This document shows, piece by piece, positions 35,085 through 43,625 of a stretch of DNA of 64,000 nt. This DNA comes from Amycolatopsis australiensis (GTDB lineage: Bacteria > Actinomycetota > Actinomycetes > Mycobacteriales > Pseudonocardiaceae), in assembly GCF_900119165.1 (NCBI RefSeq), contig NZ_FPJG01000006.1, positions 4,340,001 to 4,404,000 of the forward strand, in the 5' to 3' direction. The notes below the pieces were generated by a model. The model did not search any database. It was not told where the DNA came from and worked only from the letters and a program-made list of their open reading frames with translations. The translations under genes were made by a program, and so were the position numbers. Position 1 is the stretch's first letter. Each line of letters begins with the position of its first letter.

Positions 35085-35507
35085 GTGGACGACACACTGG
35101 CGGAAGAGCTGCGCCAAGCGATCGGGACGCTGGTCCGCGCGGTGCGCGCGGTCGACACCATGCCGGGCGGCGAGGCCGCCATCCTGGGTTACCTGGACCG
35201 CGACGGCCCGCAGACCACGGCGGAGCTGGCCCAGCGGCGGATGGTGAGCCACCAGTCGGCGGCGAAGTCGGTCAAGGAACTGCTCGGCGCCGGCCTGGTG
35301 CGCGCCGAGCCGCATCCCGGCGACGGCCGCAAGGTGCTGCTGGCGATCACCGACGCGGGCCGGACCCGCCTGGGCCGGGAACGAACCCGGCGCGCGACAT
35401 CCCTGCACGAGGCGATCGACGAGACACTCACGGCGGCGGAGCAGCGAAAGCTGCGTGACTGCGTACCCCTGCTCACCCGGCTCAGCGCGCACCTGACGGG
35501 CCGATGA
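35085..35507 (+). CDS. MarR-family regulator
   Basis: 140 aa winged-helix regulator: helices before TTAELAQRRMVSHQSAAKSV (recognition helix), wing EPHPGDGRKVLLAITDAG, then a dimerisation helix. GTG start at 35085 preceded by GGAGG and GGGGAG. Divergent from the MBL hydrolase at 34363; the three 13-bp repeats between are its likely binding sites. A strong hairpin follows. Confidence 0.88.
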   Translation: MDDTLAEELRQAIGTLVRAVRAVDTMPGGEAAILGYLDRDGPQTTAELAQRRMVSHQSAAKSVKELLGAGLVRAEPHPGDGRKVLLAITDAGRTRLGRERTRRATSLHEAIDETLTAAEQRKLRDCVPLLTRLSAHLTGR

Positions 35508-35541
35508 CGGTGCGGGCCGTGGTCGCCACGGCCCGCACCGT
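35507..35541. terminator. bidirectional terminator, perfect 16-bp stem
   Basis: Perfect 16-base arms (35507-35522 and 35526-35541) with a 3-base loop, between the convergent MarR and GH6 genes; its first base is the last base of the MarR stop. Confidence 0.8.
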
Positions 35542-35550
35542 CCGGGTTGA

Positions 35551-36924
<1,374 letters not shown>

Positions 36925-36954
36925 TTAACAGCTGGGTGGCGCTTCGGACTCGGC

Positions 36955-36968
36955 TGGGAGCGCTCCCA
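36955..36968. promoter_or_regulatory. CebR operator TGGGAGCGCTCCCA
   Basis: Perfect 14-base palindrome identical to the Streptomyces CebR box, located 43 bases upstream of the GH6 start codon. CebR is the LacI-type cellobiose-responsive repressor of cellulases. The repressor gene is not in the window. Confidence 0.85.
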
Positions 36969-37052
36969 GTGCCCCGGGACTGTAGCCGGGGAAGCGAGAC
37001 GGGGAAAGGGGCCGTTCCGGTGTCTGCGTCGTGCCGCCGGCCGTCGGCGCGC

Positions 37053-37364
37053 TCACGACGAGCGTGTGTTCTTCCAGCCGGTCGCCGTCCAGGTGATGCC
37101 GTGAACGCGTTCTCGTTCGGCACGAGCAGCCAGACGTCGTTGCTTTCGTTGCAGTTGTCGTAGAAGAAGGCGCCCGCGGTGTAGTTGTCGGTGACAGCCG
37201 CGAAGATGCCGGTGTCGACTTCGGGCCGTCCGCGACGGCCGCCGGATCCTTGCCGGCACCCAAATGCTCAGCAGAATGGCGCCGCCGCCGACGATGGCCG
37301 GCAAGATCTGGCGGGGCACCGAAGAAACGACGGAACGTCGACCCCGGCGGCCGCTCCCAGGCAC
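37053..37364 (-). pseudogene. decayed small membrane/secreted protein gene
   Basis: Coding-like segments occur in three successive frames on the minus strand: a membrane helix (ILPAIVGGGAILLS), then AGKDPAAVADGP, then TGIFAAVTDNYTAGAFFYDN and ESNDVWLLVPNENAF, and finally GITWTATGWKNTRSS followed by a stop at 37053-37055. Restoring about three single bases would join them into one protein of roughly 100 aa. No family is recognised. It may be a true pseudogene or the result of sequence errors. Start unclear (GTG at 37364 is the first frame's limit). Confidence 0.4.
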
Positions 37365-37463
37365 CGCGGCGCGCTGGTGCGATTCTTCCAGGTTCCGGGC
37401 CTGCGGTGGGAAGACCCGGTTTCCGGAATCAATTCCTCGCCCCCGGGCAGGCCCGGGTGCCCG

Positions 37464-38375
37464 TCACGTACCGGCGGGTTTCGCACTCCCGCGCGAGAGG
37501 TCCTCGCGGTAACGTCCGGGGGCGACGCCGAATTCGCGCTTGAACGCGTGCGAGAACGCGAACGGCGAGGCGTACCCGACCCGGCGGGCGACGGCCGCCA
37601 GGCCGAGGTCGGTGTCGTGCAGCAGGCGGGCCGCGAGCGTCATGCGCCAGTGCGTCAGGTACGTCATCGGCGCCTGGCCGACCAGTTCCGTGAACTTCCG
37701 GGTGAGCGTGGTGCGGGAGAGACCGGCTTCCGCGGCCAGGTCTTCGATGCGCCACGGGCGGTCCGGCGCGCCGTGCATCGCTTCCAGCACCGCGGTGACG
37801 GCCTGGTCCCGGAGCGCGCGCGGCCAGCCCAGGTCCGCGTGGTCGTCGAACCAGGCGCGGATCAGGTAGACGAGCAGGAGGTCCAGCAGGCCGGCGAGCG
37901 CCGCGTCCCGGCCCGGGCGCCGGGTCGTCGTCTCCGCGGCCAGGAGGTCGAGCGCGGCGCGCAGGCGGGCGTGGCCGCCGGTGTGCGTCGGCAGGTGCAC
38001 CACGGCCGGGAGCGTGGCCAGCAGCGGATGCGTCCGCCGCCGGTCCAGCCGGTACTTCCCGCACAGCATCTCGATCGTGCCCGCCGGATCCGGCACCGCC
38101 GTCTCGAACGGCACGGGGCGGGCCGCGCGCCGCGCCTCCGACAGCACGTGCTCCTGCCCGGCGGGCAGGAGCACCGCGTCGCCGGGGCCGAGCTGCACCG
38201 GGTCCCGGCCGGGCATGAGCAGCCAGCCCGAACCGCGCAGCAGCACGTGGAAACCGGCGCCGTCGTACGGCGCGAACCGGTACGACCACGGAGAGCCGAC
38301 GCGCATCCGGTTCGCCGAGGGGCGCCCGGTCCGCATGACCCCGATGATGTCGCTGAGCAAGTCCACCTCATGCAT
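37464..38375 (-). CDS. AraC-family regulator with cupin sensor
   Basis: 303 aa. An N-terminal cupin (FHVLLRGSGWLLMPG, LGPGDAVLLPAGQEHVL) over about residues 30-110, then two AraC helix-turn-helices at the C-terminus (WRIEDLAAEAGLSRTTLTRK; LAAVARRVGYASPFAFSHAF). Belongs to the AraC subgroup that regulates a neighbouring detoxification or oxidoreductase gene. ATG at 38373-38375, divergent from the MBL hydrolase at 38462, which it likely controls. Confidence 0.9.
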   Translation of the reverse strand: MHEVDLLSDIIGVMRTGRPSANRMRVGSPWSYRFAPYDGAGFHVLLRGSGWLLMPGRDPVQLGPGDAVLLPAGQEHVLSEARRAARPVPFETAVPDPAGTIEMLCGKYRLDRRRTHPLLATLPAVVHLPTHTGGHARLRAALDLLAAETTTRRPGRDAALAGLLDLLLVYLIRAWFDDHADLGWPRALRDQAVTAVLEAMHGAPDRPWRIEDLAAEAGLSRTTLTRKFTELVGQAPMTYLTHWRMTLAARLLHDTDLGLAAVARRVGYASPFAFSHAFKREFGVAPGRYREDLSRGSAKPAGT

Positions 38376-38461
38376 GCTACTCCCACGCGATGGTACGAAC
38401 GCGTATGTGATCGGGCCGATCGATCATTCAACGACCCACCAGATCGGCTTAGCGTGGAGTC

Positions 38462-39373
38462 ATGAGTGATTTCACGATCGGTGCCGTCGAAGTGACGAAG
38501 GTGCCCGAATGGACCGGCGAGATCGCGGCGGCGCGGTTCATCGTCCCCGACAGCACGCCCGAGATCTGGCGGGACAACGAAGCCTGGCTCGCGCCCGACC
38601 ACTGGAACCCGGCGACGGACGCCTACCACGGGGCCGTGCAGACGTGGGTGCTGCGCAGCGAGGGCAAGACAGTACTCGTGGACACCGGGGTGGGCAACGG
38701 CCGCGACCGGCCGCAGATCCCGCTGTTCGACCACCTCGACACGGACTTCCCCGACCGGCTCGCCGCGGCCGGGGTCCGGCCGGAGGACGTGGACGTCGTC
38801 GTCAACACGCACATCCACTACGACCACGTCGGCTGGAACACCCTCGGCGGCGCCCACGGCTGGGAACCGGCCTTCCCGAACGCGACCTACCTCATCCCGG
38901 CGGTCGACCAGCGCTACTTCGCGCCCGAAAACGCCGGCCGCCGCCCGGTGCCCCGCAACGACCACGAACGCTTGCGGCGCAAGGGAAGCCTGCTCGTCTA
39001 CGCCGACAGCATCGCGCCGGTGCTCGGCCGGGCGACGCTGTGGGAGGACTCGTACCGGCTGGACGCCGACCTGACGCTCGAACCGGCGCCCGGGCACACG
39101 CCGGGGTCGTCGGTGCTGCGCGTGCGTTCGGGCGGCGACAAGGCGGTTTTCGTGGGCGACATCCTGCACAGCCCGGTGCAGATCCTGGAGCCGTCGTGGA
39201 ACAGCTGCTTCTGCGAGGACCGTCCCCAGGCGGCGGCGACCCGCCGCCGGCTGCTGGAGCAGGCGGCGGACGAGCGGGAGATCGTGGTGCCCGCGCATTT
39301 CGCGGGCGCGGGCGCGCTGGAGGTCAAGCGGGACGGGAGCCGGTTCAAAGTGGACCGCTGGGTCGGCGCCTGA
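38462..39373 (+). CDS. metallo-beta-lactamase-fold hydrolase (AHL-lactonase/AiiA-like clade)
   Basis: 303 aa. Metal motif THIHYDHVGW (HxHxDH), later His in PAPGHTPGS, Asp in VFVGDILHSP and His in VPAHFAGAG: the complete di-metal set. Larger than AiiA lactonases (250 aa) and typical of the many actinobacterial MBL-fold proteins paired with an AraC regulator. Lactone or ester hydrolysis is expected, but the substrate is not known. Ends 5 bases before the convergent TetR gene. Confidence 0.87.
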   Translation: MSDFTIGAVEVTKVPEWTGEIAAARFIVPDSTPEIWRDNEAWLAPDHWNPATDAYHGAVQTWVLRSEGKTVLVDTGVGNGRDRPQIPLFDHLDTDFPDRLAAAGVRPEDVDVVVNTHIHYDHVGWNTLGGAHGWEPAFPNATYLIPAVDQRYFAPENAGRRPVPRNDHERLRRKGSLLVYADSIAPVLGRATLWEDSYRLDADLTLEPAPGHTPGSSVLRVRSGGDKAVFVGDILHSPVQILEPSWNSCFCEDRPQAAATRRRLLEQAADEREIVVPAHFAGAGALEVKRDGSRFKVDRWVGA

Positions 39374-39378
39374 GCACG

Positions 39379-39957
39379 TCAGCCCAGCGACGCCGTCGCC
39401 GCGCGCAGATCCTGCAGGGCGGCCAGCGCGTACGGAGCCAGCCCTCGTCGGTCGTCGCGGTCGGCTTCCGACCACTGGGTGTAGCCGCGCTTGAACGCGA
39501 GCACGCCCAGTTCCGCGGCCAGGTGCGCGGTCGCGTCCGGGACGCCGCGGGCGGTGAGGGCCGCGGTCATCGCCGCCGCGAGCCCGACGTTCTTGAGGGC
39601 GTCGCGCTCCTGCAGTTCGGTGCTGGCCGCCACCGCCGCTTTCAGGCGGGGGCCCAGCTCGCGGTTCGCCGGCCCCATGGCGCCCGACGCGCGTTCGAGG
39701 CCGGCCGCGACCGCTTCGAGCGGGCTCGCGTCCGCCGGTGCCTCGGCGATGCCCTCGGCGAGCAGCCGGCTCAGGGTCTCCTGGCCGGCGACCAGCAGCT
39801 CCCGCTTGTCGGCGAAGTGCCGGAAGAACGTGCTCTTCGTGACGCCCGCGCGTTCGGCGATCTGCGCGACGGTGGTGGCGTCGTAGCCCTGCTCGGTGAA
39901 CAGGTCGACGGCCGCGACGACGAGCCGCTGGGTGGTCTCGGGTTGCCATCGGGCCAT
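39379..39957 (-). CDS. TetR/AcrR family regulator
   Basis: 192 aa. HTH in residues 6-52 (ETTQRLVVAAVDLFTEQGYD, AGVTKSTFFRHFADKREL). The C-terminal domain (LAFKRGYTQWSEADR) resembles that of oxidative- or quinone-responsive TetRs. The start is ATG 39955-39957; a longer frame lacks a ribosome site. Divergent from the NAD(P)-reductase at 40041; two identical 19-bp operator-like repeats lie between. Confidence 0.88.
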   Translation of the reverse strand: MARWQPETTQRLVVAAVDLFTEQGYDATTVAQIAERAGVTKSTFFRHFADKRELLVAGQETLSRLLAEGIAEAPADASPLEAVAAGLERASGAMGPANRELGPRLKAAVAASTELQERDALKNVGLAAAMTAALTARGVPDATAHLAAELGVLAFKRGYTQWSEADRDDRRGLAPYALAALQDLRAATASLG

Positions 39958-39968
39958 GCCGCCATCAT

Positions 39969-40019
39969 AGGTGATGGGACAAAGGTCCCGTCGATGTGTA
40001 AGGTGATGGGACAAAGGTC
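39969..40019. repeat. duplicated 19-bp TetR operator, 32-bp spacing
   Basis: AGGTGATGGGACAAAGGTC occurs at 39969-39987 and again at 40001-40019, start to start 32 bases (about three helical turns). Within each, GGGAC-N4-GTC(C/G)C is an inverted repeat. Both lie in the 83-bp gap between the divergent TetR and reductase genes and overlap a TATGAT-like -10 on the minus strand. Confidence 0.7.
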
Positions 40020-40040
40020 GCATCACTTCGGGAGCATCGC

Positions 40041-40922
40041 ATGCAGGTTTTCGTCACCGGCGGTACCGGCACCATCGGCTCGGCGGTCGTCGCCGAGCTG
40101 CTCGACGGCGGGCACACCGTGCTCGCGTTGGCCCGCTCGGACAAGTCCGCGCAGGCCCTCACCGACGCCGGCGCCCGGGTGCTGCGCGGGCAGCTGGCCG
40201 ATCTCGACGTCCTGCGGGCCGGGGCCGCGCAGTCCGACGGCGTGATCAGCCTGGCGTTCGGCAGTGACTACAGCACCGCGGACGCGCTCGCGCGGTCGAT
40301 CGCCGAGGAAAGCGCGGCCATGGCCGCGCTGGGCGAGGAACTCGCCGGCAGCGACCGCCCGATCGTCACCGTGTCGGGCACGCCGTGGGTGCCGGGCCGC
40401 GCCGCCACGGAGTCCGACCCGCTGCCCACCGACGGCCCGGTCGGCGGCCGCGGCCGGTCGGTCAACGCGCTGCTGGACATGGCGTCCCGCGGAGTCCGTG
40501 CGACGGCGGTCCGCATGCCCCGCACGGTGCACAACGAGGGCAAGGGCGGGTTCGCGGGGCTGCTGACGGAGCAGGCGCGCCGAACGGGCGTGGCGGGTTA
40601 CCCGGGCGACGGCACGCAGCGCTGGCCGGCGGTTCACGCCCGCGACGCGGCGGTGCTGTTCCGGCTGGCACTGGAGTCGGCGCCGGCGGGAACGTCCTGG
40701 CACGCGGTGGCCGACGAGGGTGACCAGGTCCACGCCATCGCGGCCGTCATCGGGCGGCGCCTCGGCCTGCCGGTCGAGCCGGTGCCGCCGGAGAACTTCG
40801 GGCCGTTCGGCCCCATTTTCGCCATGGACCAGCCTGCTTCCAGTGCCCGCACCCGCGAGGTCCTCGGCTGGCGGCCCACCCACCCGAGCCTGCTGGAAGA
40901 CCTGGAGAACATCCGGCCGTGA
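40041..40922 (+). CDS. NAD(P)-dependent oxidoreductase, extended SDR/NmrA-like
   Basis: 293 aa. Rossmann nucleotide-binding motif VTGGTGTIGSAV at residues 4-15, then VLALARSDKS and WPAVHARDAAVLFRLAL typical of atypical/extended SDRs with a C-terminal lid. No clear YxxxK is seen. Divergent from the TetR at 39379 and probably its main target. Substrate unknown. Confidence 0.85.
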   Translation: MQVFVTGGTGTIGSAVVAELLDGGHTVLALARSDKSAQALTDAGARVLRGQLADLDVLRAGAAQSDGVISLAFGSDYSTADALARSIAEESAAMAALGEELAGSDRPIVTVSGTPWVPGRAATESDPLPTDGPVGGRGRSVNALLDMASRGVRATAVRMPRTVHNEGKGGFAGLLTEQARRTGVAGYPGDGTQRWPAVHARDAAVLFRLALESAPAGTSWHAVADEGDQVHAIAAVIGRRLGLPVEPVPPENFGPFGPIFAMDQPASSARTREVLGWRPTHPSLLEDLENIRP

Positions 40923-41077
40923 GCCTTCGCCGCCGGGCGCGCGCCTGATCGGCCGGCTTCCACCACGGCTCGCCGGCCGTGTGCTCGGCGTCGGCGACGT
41001 GCGGCACCTCCCGGATGCACGTCGCTCCCCGCGTGACGACCGGCGGCGCCCTGGCGCGGCTCGGGGGCCGCCGGGCG

Positions 41078-41434
41078 CTAGAGTTGCTCGTCCCGCAGGA
41101 ATGCCTCGATCAGTTTTTGATCACGGCCACTGCGGGCGCCGGTGATTTCCAGCGATCGGCCGTCCTTGCGGATGATCAAGGAACGGTCTTTCGCCCGGCC
41201 GACCCAATCGCGCAGGGTGCGGCCGAGGATGATCAGCACTGGGGAGGAGCTGAGGGTGACGACGAGGGACAACGTCGAGGCGTCGACCCCTTTCGCGCCT
41301 TCGGGCGGCGTCCGGCCGGGGCCGAATTCGACCGAATCCACGTCGAGCCCGAGCAGTTCCTCGCGCAGTTGCCGGAGCTGCTCGTCGGCGAGCGCGGGAT
41401 CGTCTTCGACGACTGTCACCGAAATGTCCGTCAC
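41078..41434 (-). CDS. effector-associated constant component EACC1 family protein
   Basis: 118-aa protein that I recognise as EACC1, the small 'constant component' found with caspase, TIR and other effectors in bacterial conflict systems. Core: TDISVTVVEDDPALADEQLR, DASTLSLVVTLSSSPVLIIL, RDWVGRAKDRSLIIRKDG and SLEITGARSGRDQKLIEAF. A short hydrophobic stretch in the middle may be membrane-proximal. GTG at 41432-41434 is preferred; GTG at 41443 is also in frame. It is divergent from the caspase gene with only 33 bases between, so one bidirectional promoter must serve both. Role in the family: adaptor that couples the effector to a sensor. The function is inferred by published comparative genomics, not proven for this protein. 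Confidence 0.8.
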   Translation of the reverse strand: MTDISVTVVEDDPALADEQLRQLREELLGLDVDSVEFGPGRTPPEGAKGVDASTLSLVVTLSSSPVLIILGRTLRDWVGRAKDRSLIIRKDGRSLEITGARSGRDQKLIEAFLRDEQL

Positions 41435-41467
41435 GCTCCGCACGATATCCCACGCGCGGGTGTTCCG

Positions 41468-43618
41468 GTGACGCCTGGCGGCCGGCGCCTGGCCCTGCTC
41501 GTCGCCACCGGCGAGTACGCCGACCCGGGCCTGAAGCCGTTGCGGGGACCGGTGAAGGAAGCCGGCGAACTGGCGCGGTTGCTGGCGGATCCGGACATCG
41601 GCGGCTTCGAAGTGCAGGTCGTCGCGGACGGGTCCAGCCAGCAGCTCCGGGTGGCCATCGGCCGGTTCTTCACCGAGGCCACCCGGCACGACCTGCTGGT
41701 GCTGCATATTTCGGGCCACGGCGTCAAGGACACCCGCGGCCGGCTCCACTTCGCGGGCACCGACACCAGGCTCGACCTGCTGAACGCCACCGGCGTCCCG
41801 GCGGAATTCGTCCGCGACGAGGTCGACCGCAGCCCGGCGCGGCAGGTGGTGTTGTGGCTCGACTGCTGTTTCAGCGGCGCATTCCCCGCCGGGCACGTCC
41901 CCAAATCGGGACGCCGGGTCGACGTGGTGGACCAGCTGTCGGCGAAATCGGGCCGTGGATGCCTGGTGATGACGGCCTCGACCCACCTCGAGCACGCATT
42001 CGAGACGGGAACCGGCCATTCCCCGATCGGCCCGGAGGTTCCGTCGATCTTCACCGAAGCGATCATTTCGGGATTGCGAAGCGGCGACGCGGACCTGGAC
42101 GCGGACGGCCGCATCGAGGCGGCCGAGCTGTACAACTACGTCTACGAACGAGTCCGTTCCAGGACGCCCCACCAGACCCCGACGCGGAACGACCGGGGCA
42201 GCGGGCCGGTGTACCTGGCGCACAGCCGCAAGGGGCTGTCGTTGCCGCATGGGTTGGACCCGGACCTGCGGGCGGCGCTGCTCAGCAAGCGGGACAGCCT
42301 CCGGAGCGAGGCGTGGAAGATCCTGCGCGGGTCGGCGGCGGCCGGTGACCCCACGGCCATCGAGACGTTGCGGAGGCTGGAGAGCGACGAGCGCGCCCGG
42401 CTGCTGGCGCCGGAGCCTGCCGGGCCGGAGCCGCCCGCGCTGGAGCCGGCCGGATCGGGGCTGGCCGGGCCGGGGCTGGCTGGGCCGGGGCTGGCTGGGC
42501 TGGAGCCGGCCGGATCGGGGCTGGCCGGGCCGGGGCTGGCTGGGCTGGAGCCGGCCGGATCGGGGCTGGCCGGGCCGGGGCTGGCTGGGCTGGAGCCGGC
42601 CGGATCGGGGCTGGCCGGGCCGGGGCTGGCTGGGCTGGAGCCGGCCGGATCGGGGCTGGCCGGGCCGGGGCTGGCTGGGCCGGAGCCGGCCGGATCGGGG
42701 CTGGCCGCGCTGGAATCGGCTGGATCGGGGGCGGTCGCGGTGGAGTCAGCCGGATCGGAGCCGGTCGAACCTGAGCCGGCTGGGCCTGGCCGAGACAAGG
42801 CGCCCGCCGAGTCGGCGGTGGCCGCGCCTGAGCCGGTCCAACCGGGGCCGGTCCAACCGGGGCCAGCCCTGCCCGGGCCGGCCGGGCCGCAGCCGGCCGT
42901 GCCCGAACCGGGCGGGCCGGCCGGCCGGCCGACCTCCGCCGACCTCAGCCGAGCCGCGACCGCCTTGGTCGGCCTGCCTTCCCCGCCGGCCAAACGTCCT
43001 CGATGGCTGCCCGGCCGCCGGCCTGACCTGCAGCGAGAACTCGACCAGCTCCACAAAGCGACCAAGCCCCCGATCCTCGGCACCCGTCGCAAAGCCCGGC
43101 TGATCGCACGCAGCGCGTTACTGATCGCAGCACTCCTAGGCGCCGCCGGGATGATCGGGCTCAGCCTGTACCTGTCCGCCGACGACGGCCCCGTCGTCCC
43201 CGAGAACGGTTACGAGCTGACCTGGGCGGCCGGCGGCACCCCGGACGGGCAGACCGCCGGCGCGACCGTCGACCGGCACGTGCCCGTCACGCTCGGCTCC
43301 CCGACCGACCGGCCCGAGCTGGCCATGACCCTCCGGGCGCACGGAACCCCGCCGTCCGGCCCGTATCTGCGAGGCACCGTGAGCGTCGACGAAAAAGCCA
43401 AGCTGTGCGGCCCGGTGACCATCCTCCTCGGAACCGGCAAGGCTCTCGTCACGCTGCACGTCGGAATGGGCGCCGGCACCAGCGTCGCCGTGCCGTCGTC
43501 GATCGGGCCCCTCGCGGGCAGCGACCGGATCTCCATCACGATCGACCCCTCGGCCGCGACCGCTCCGCCGTGCGGTGCCGTGACCCTGAACTTCGACAAC
43601 TTCGTCGTGACCGGCTGA
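41468..43618 (+). CDS. membrane-anchored caspase-like protease (EACC1-associated)
   Basis: 716 aa. Caspase/C14 domain at residues ~5-260: opening GGRRLALLVATGEYADP, catalytic His84 in HISGHGVKD, catalytic Cys134 in LDCCFSGA, Asp-rich end DADGRIEAAELYNYV. Then a short helical region and a Gly/Pro/Glu/Ala linker (residues ~315-480) containing the 45-bp repeats. The transmembrane helix at ~544-570 (LIARSALLIAALLGAAGM) is preceded by basic residues, so the caspase should be cytoplasmic and the last ~145 residues outside; this tail looks like a beta-sandwich with two Cys. Start: GTG at 41468, no strong ribosome site. Likely role: conflict or cell-death effector. Confidence 0.83.
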   Translation: MTPGGRRLALLVATGEYADPGLKPLRGPVKEAGELARLLADPDIGGFEVQVVADGSSQQLRVAIGRFFTEATRHDLLVLHISGHGVKDTRGRLHFAGTDTRLDLLNATGVPAEFVRDEVDRSPARQVVLWLDCCFSGAFPAGHVPKSGRRVDVVDQLSAKSGRGCLVMTASTHLEHAFETGTGHSPIGPEVPSIFTEAIISGLRSGDADLDADGRIEAAELYNYVYERVRSRTPHQTPTRNDRGSGPVYLAHSRKGLSLPHGLDPDLRAALLSKRDSLRSEAWKILRGSAAAGDPTAIETLRRLESDERARLLAPEPAGPEPPALEPAGSGLAGPGLAGPGLAGLEPAGSGLAGPGLAGLEPAGSGLAGPGLAGLEPAGSGLAGPGLAGLEPAGSGLAGPGLAGPEPAGSGLAALESAGSGAVAVESAGSEPVEPEPAGPGRDKAPAESAVAAPEPVQPGPVQPGPALPGPAGPQPAVPEPGGPAGRPTSADLSRAATALVGLPSPPAKRPRWLPGRRPDLQRELDQLHKATKPPILGTRRKARLIARSALLIAALLGAAGMIGLSLYLSADDGPVVPENGYELTWAAGGTPDGQTAGATVDRHVPVTLGSPTDRPELAMTLRAHGTPPSGPYLRGTVSVDEKAKLCGPVTILLGTGKALVTLHVGMGAGTSVAVPSSIGPLAGSDRISITIDPSAATAPPCGAVTLNFDNFVVTG
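42440..42724 (+). repeat. in-frame minisatellite (45-bp units) in caspase linker
   Basis: Six head-to-tail units encoding LEPAGSGLAGPGLAG. Unit 1 (42440-42499) has one extra 15-bp GLAGP-coding insert; units 2-5 (42500, 42545, 42590, 42635) are 45 bp and nearly or fully identical; unit 6 (42680-42724) has drifted. All lengths are multiples of 15, so the frame is kept. The identity at DNA level points to recent slippage or recombination. Confidence 0.9.
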
Positions 43619-43625
43619 CGACCCG

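Noticed and set aside
40950..40979. Stem CGGCCGGC / GCCGGCCG between SDR and EACC1 genes
   Set aside because: Only 8 bp with a 14-base loop; stems of this strength are common by chance at this GC content.
42142..43092. Repetitive Pro/Ala/Ser minus-strand frame over the minisatellite
   Set aside because: Reverse-strand reading of the caspase linker repeats; no start signals and no protein features.
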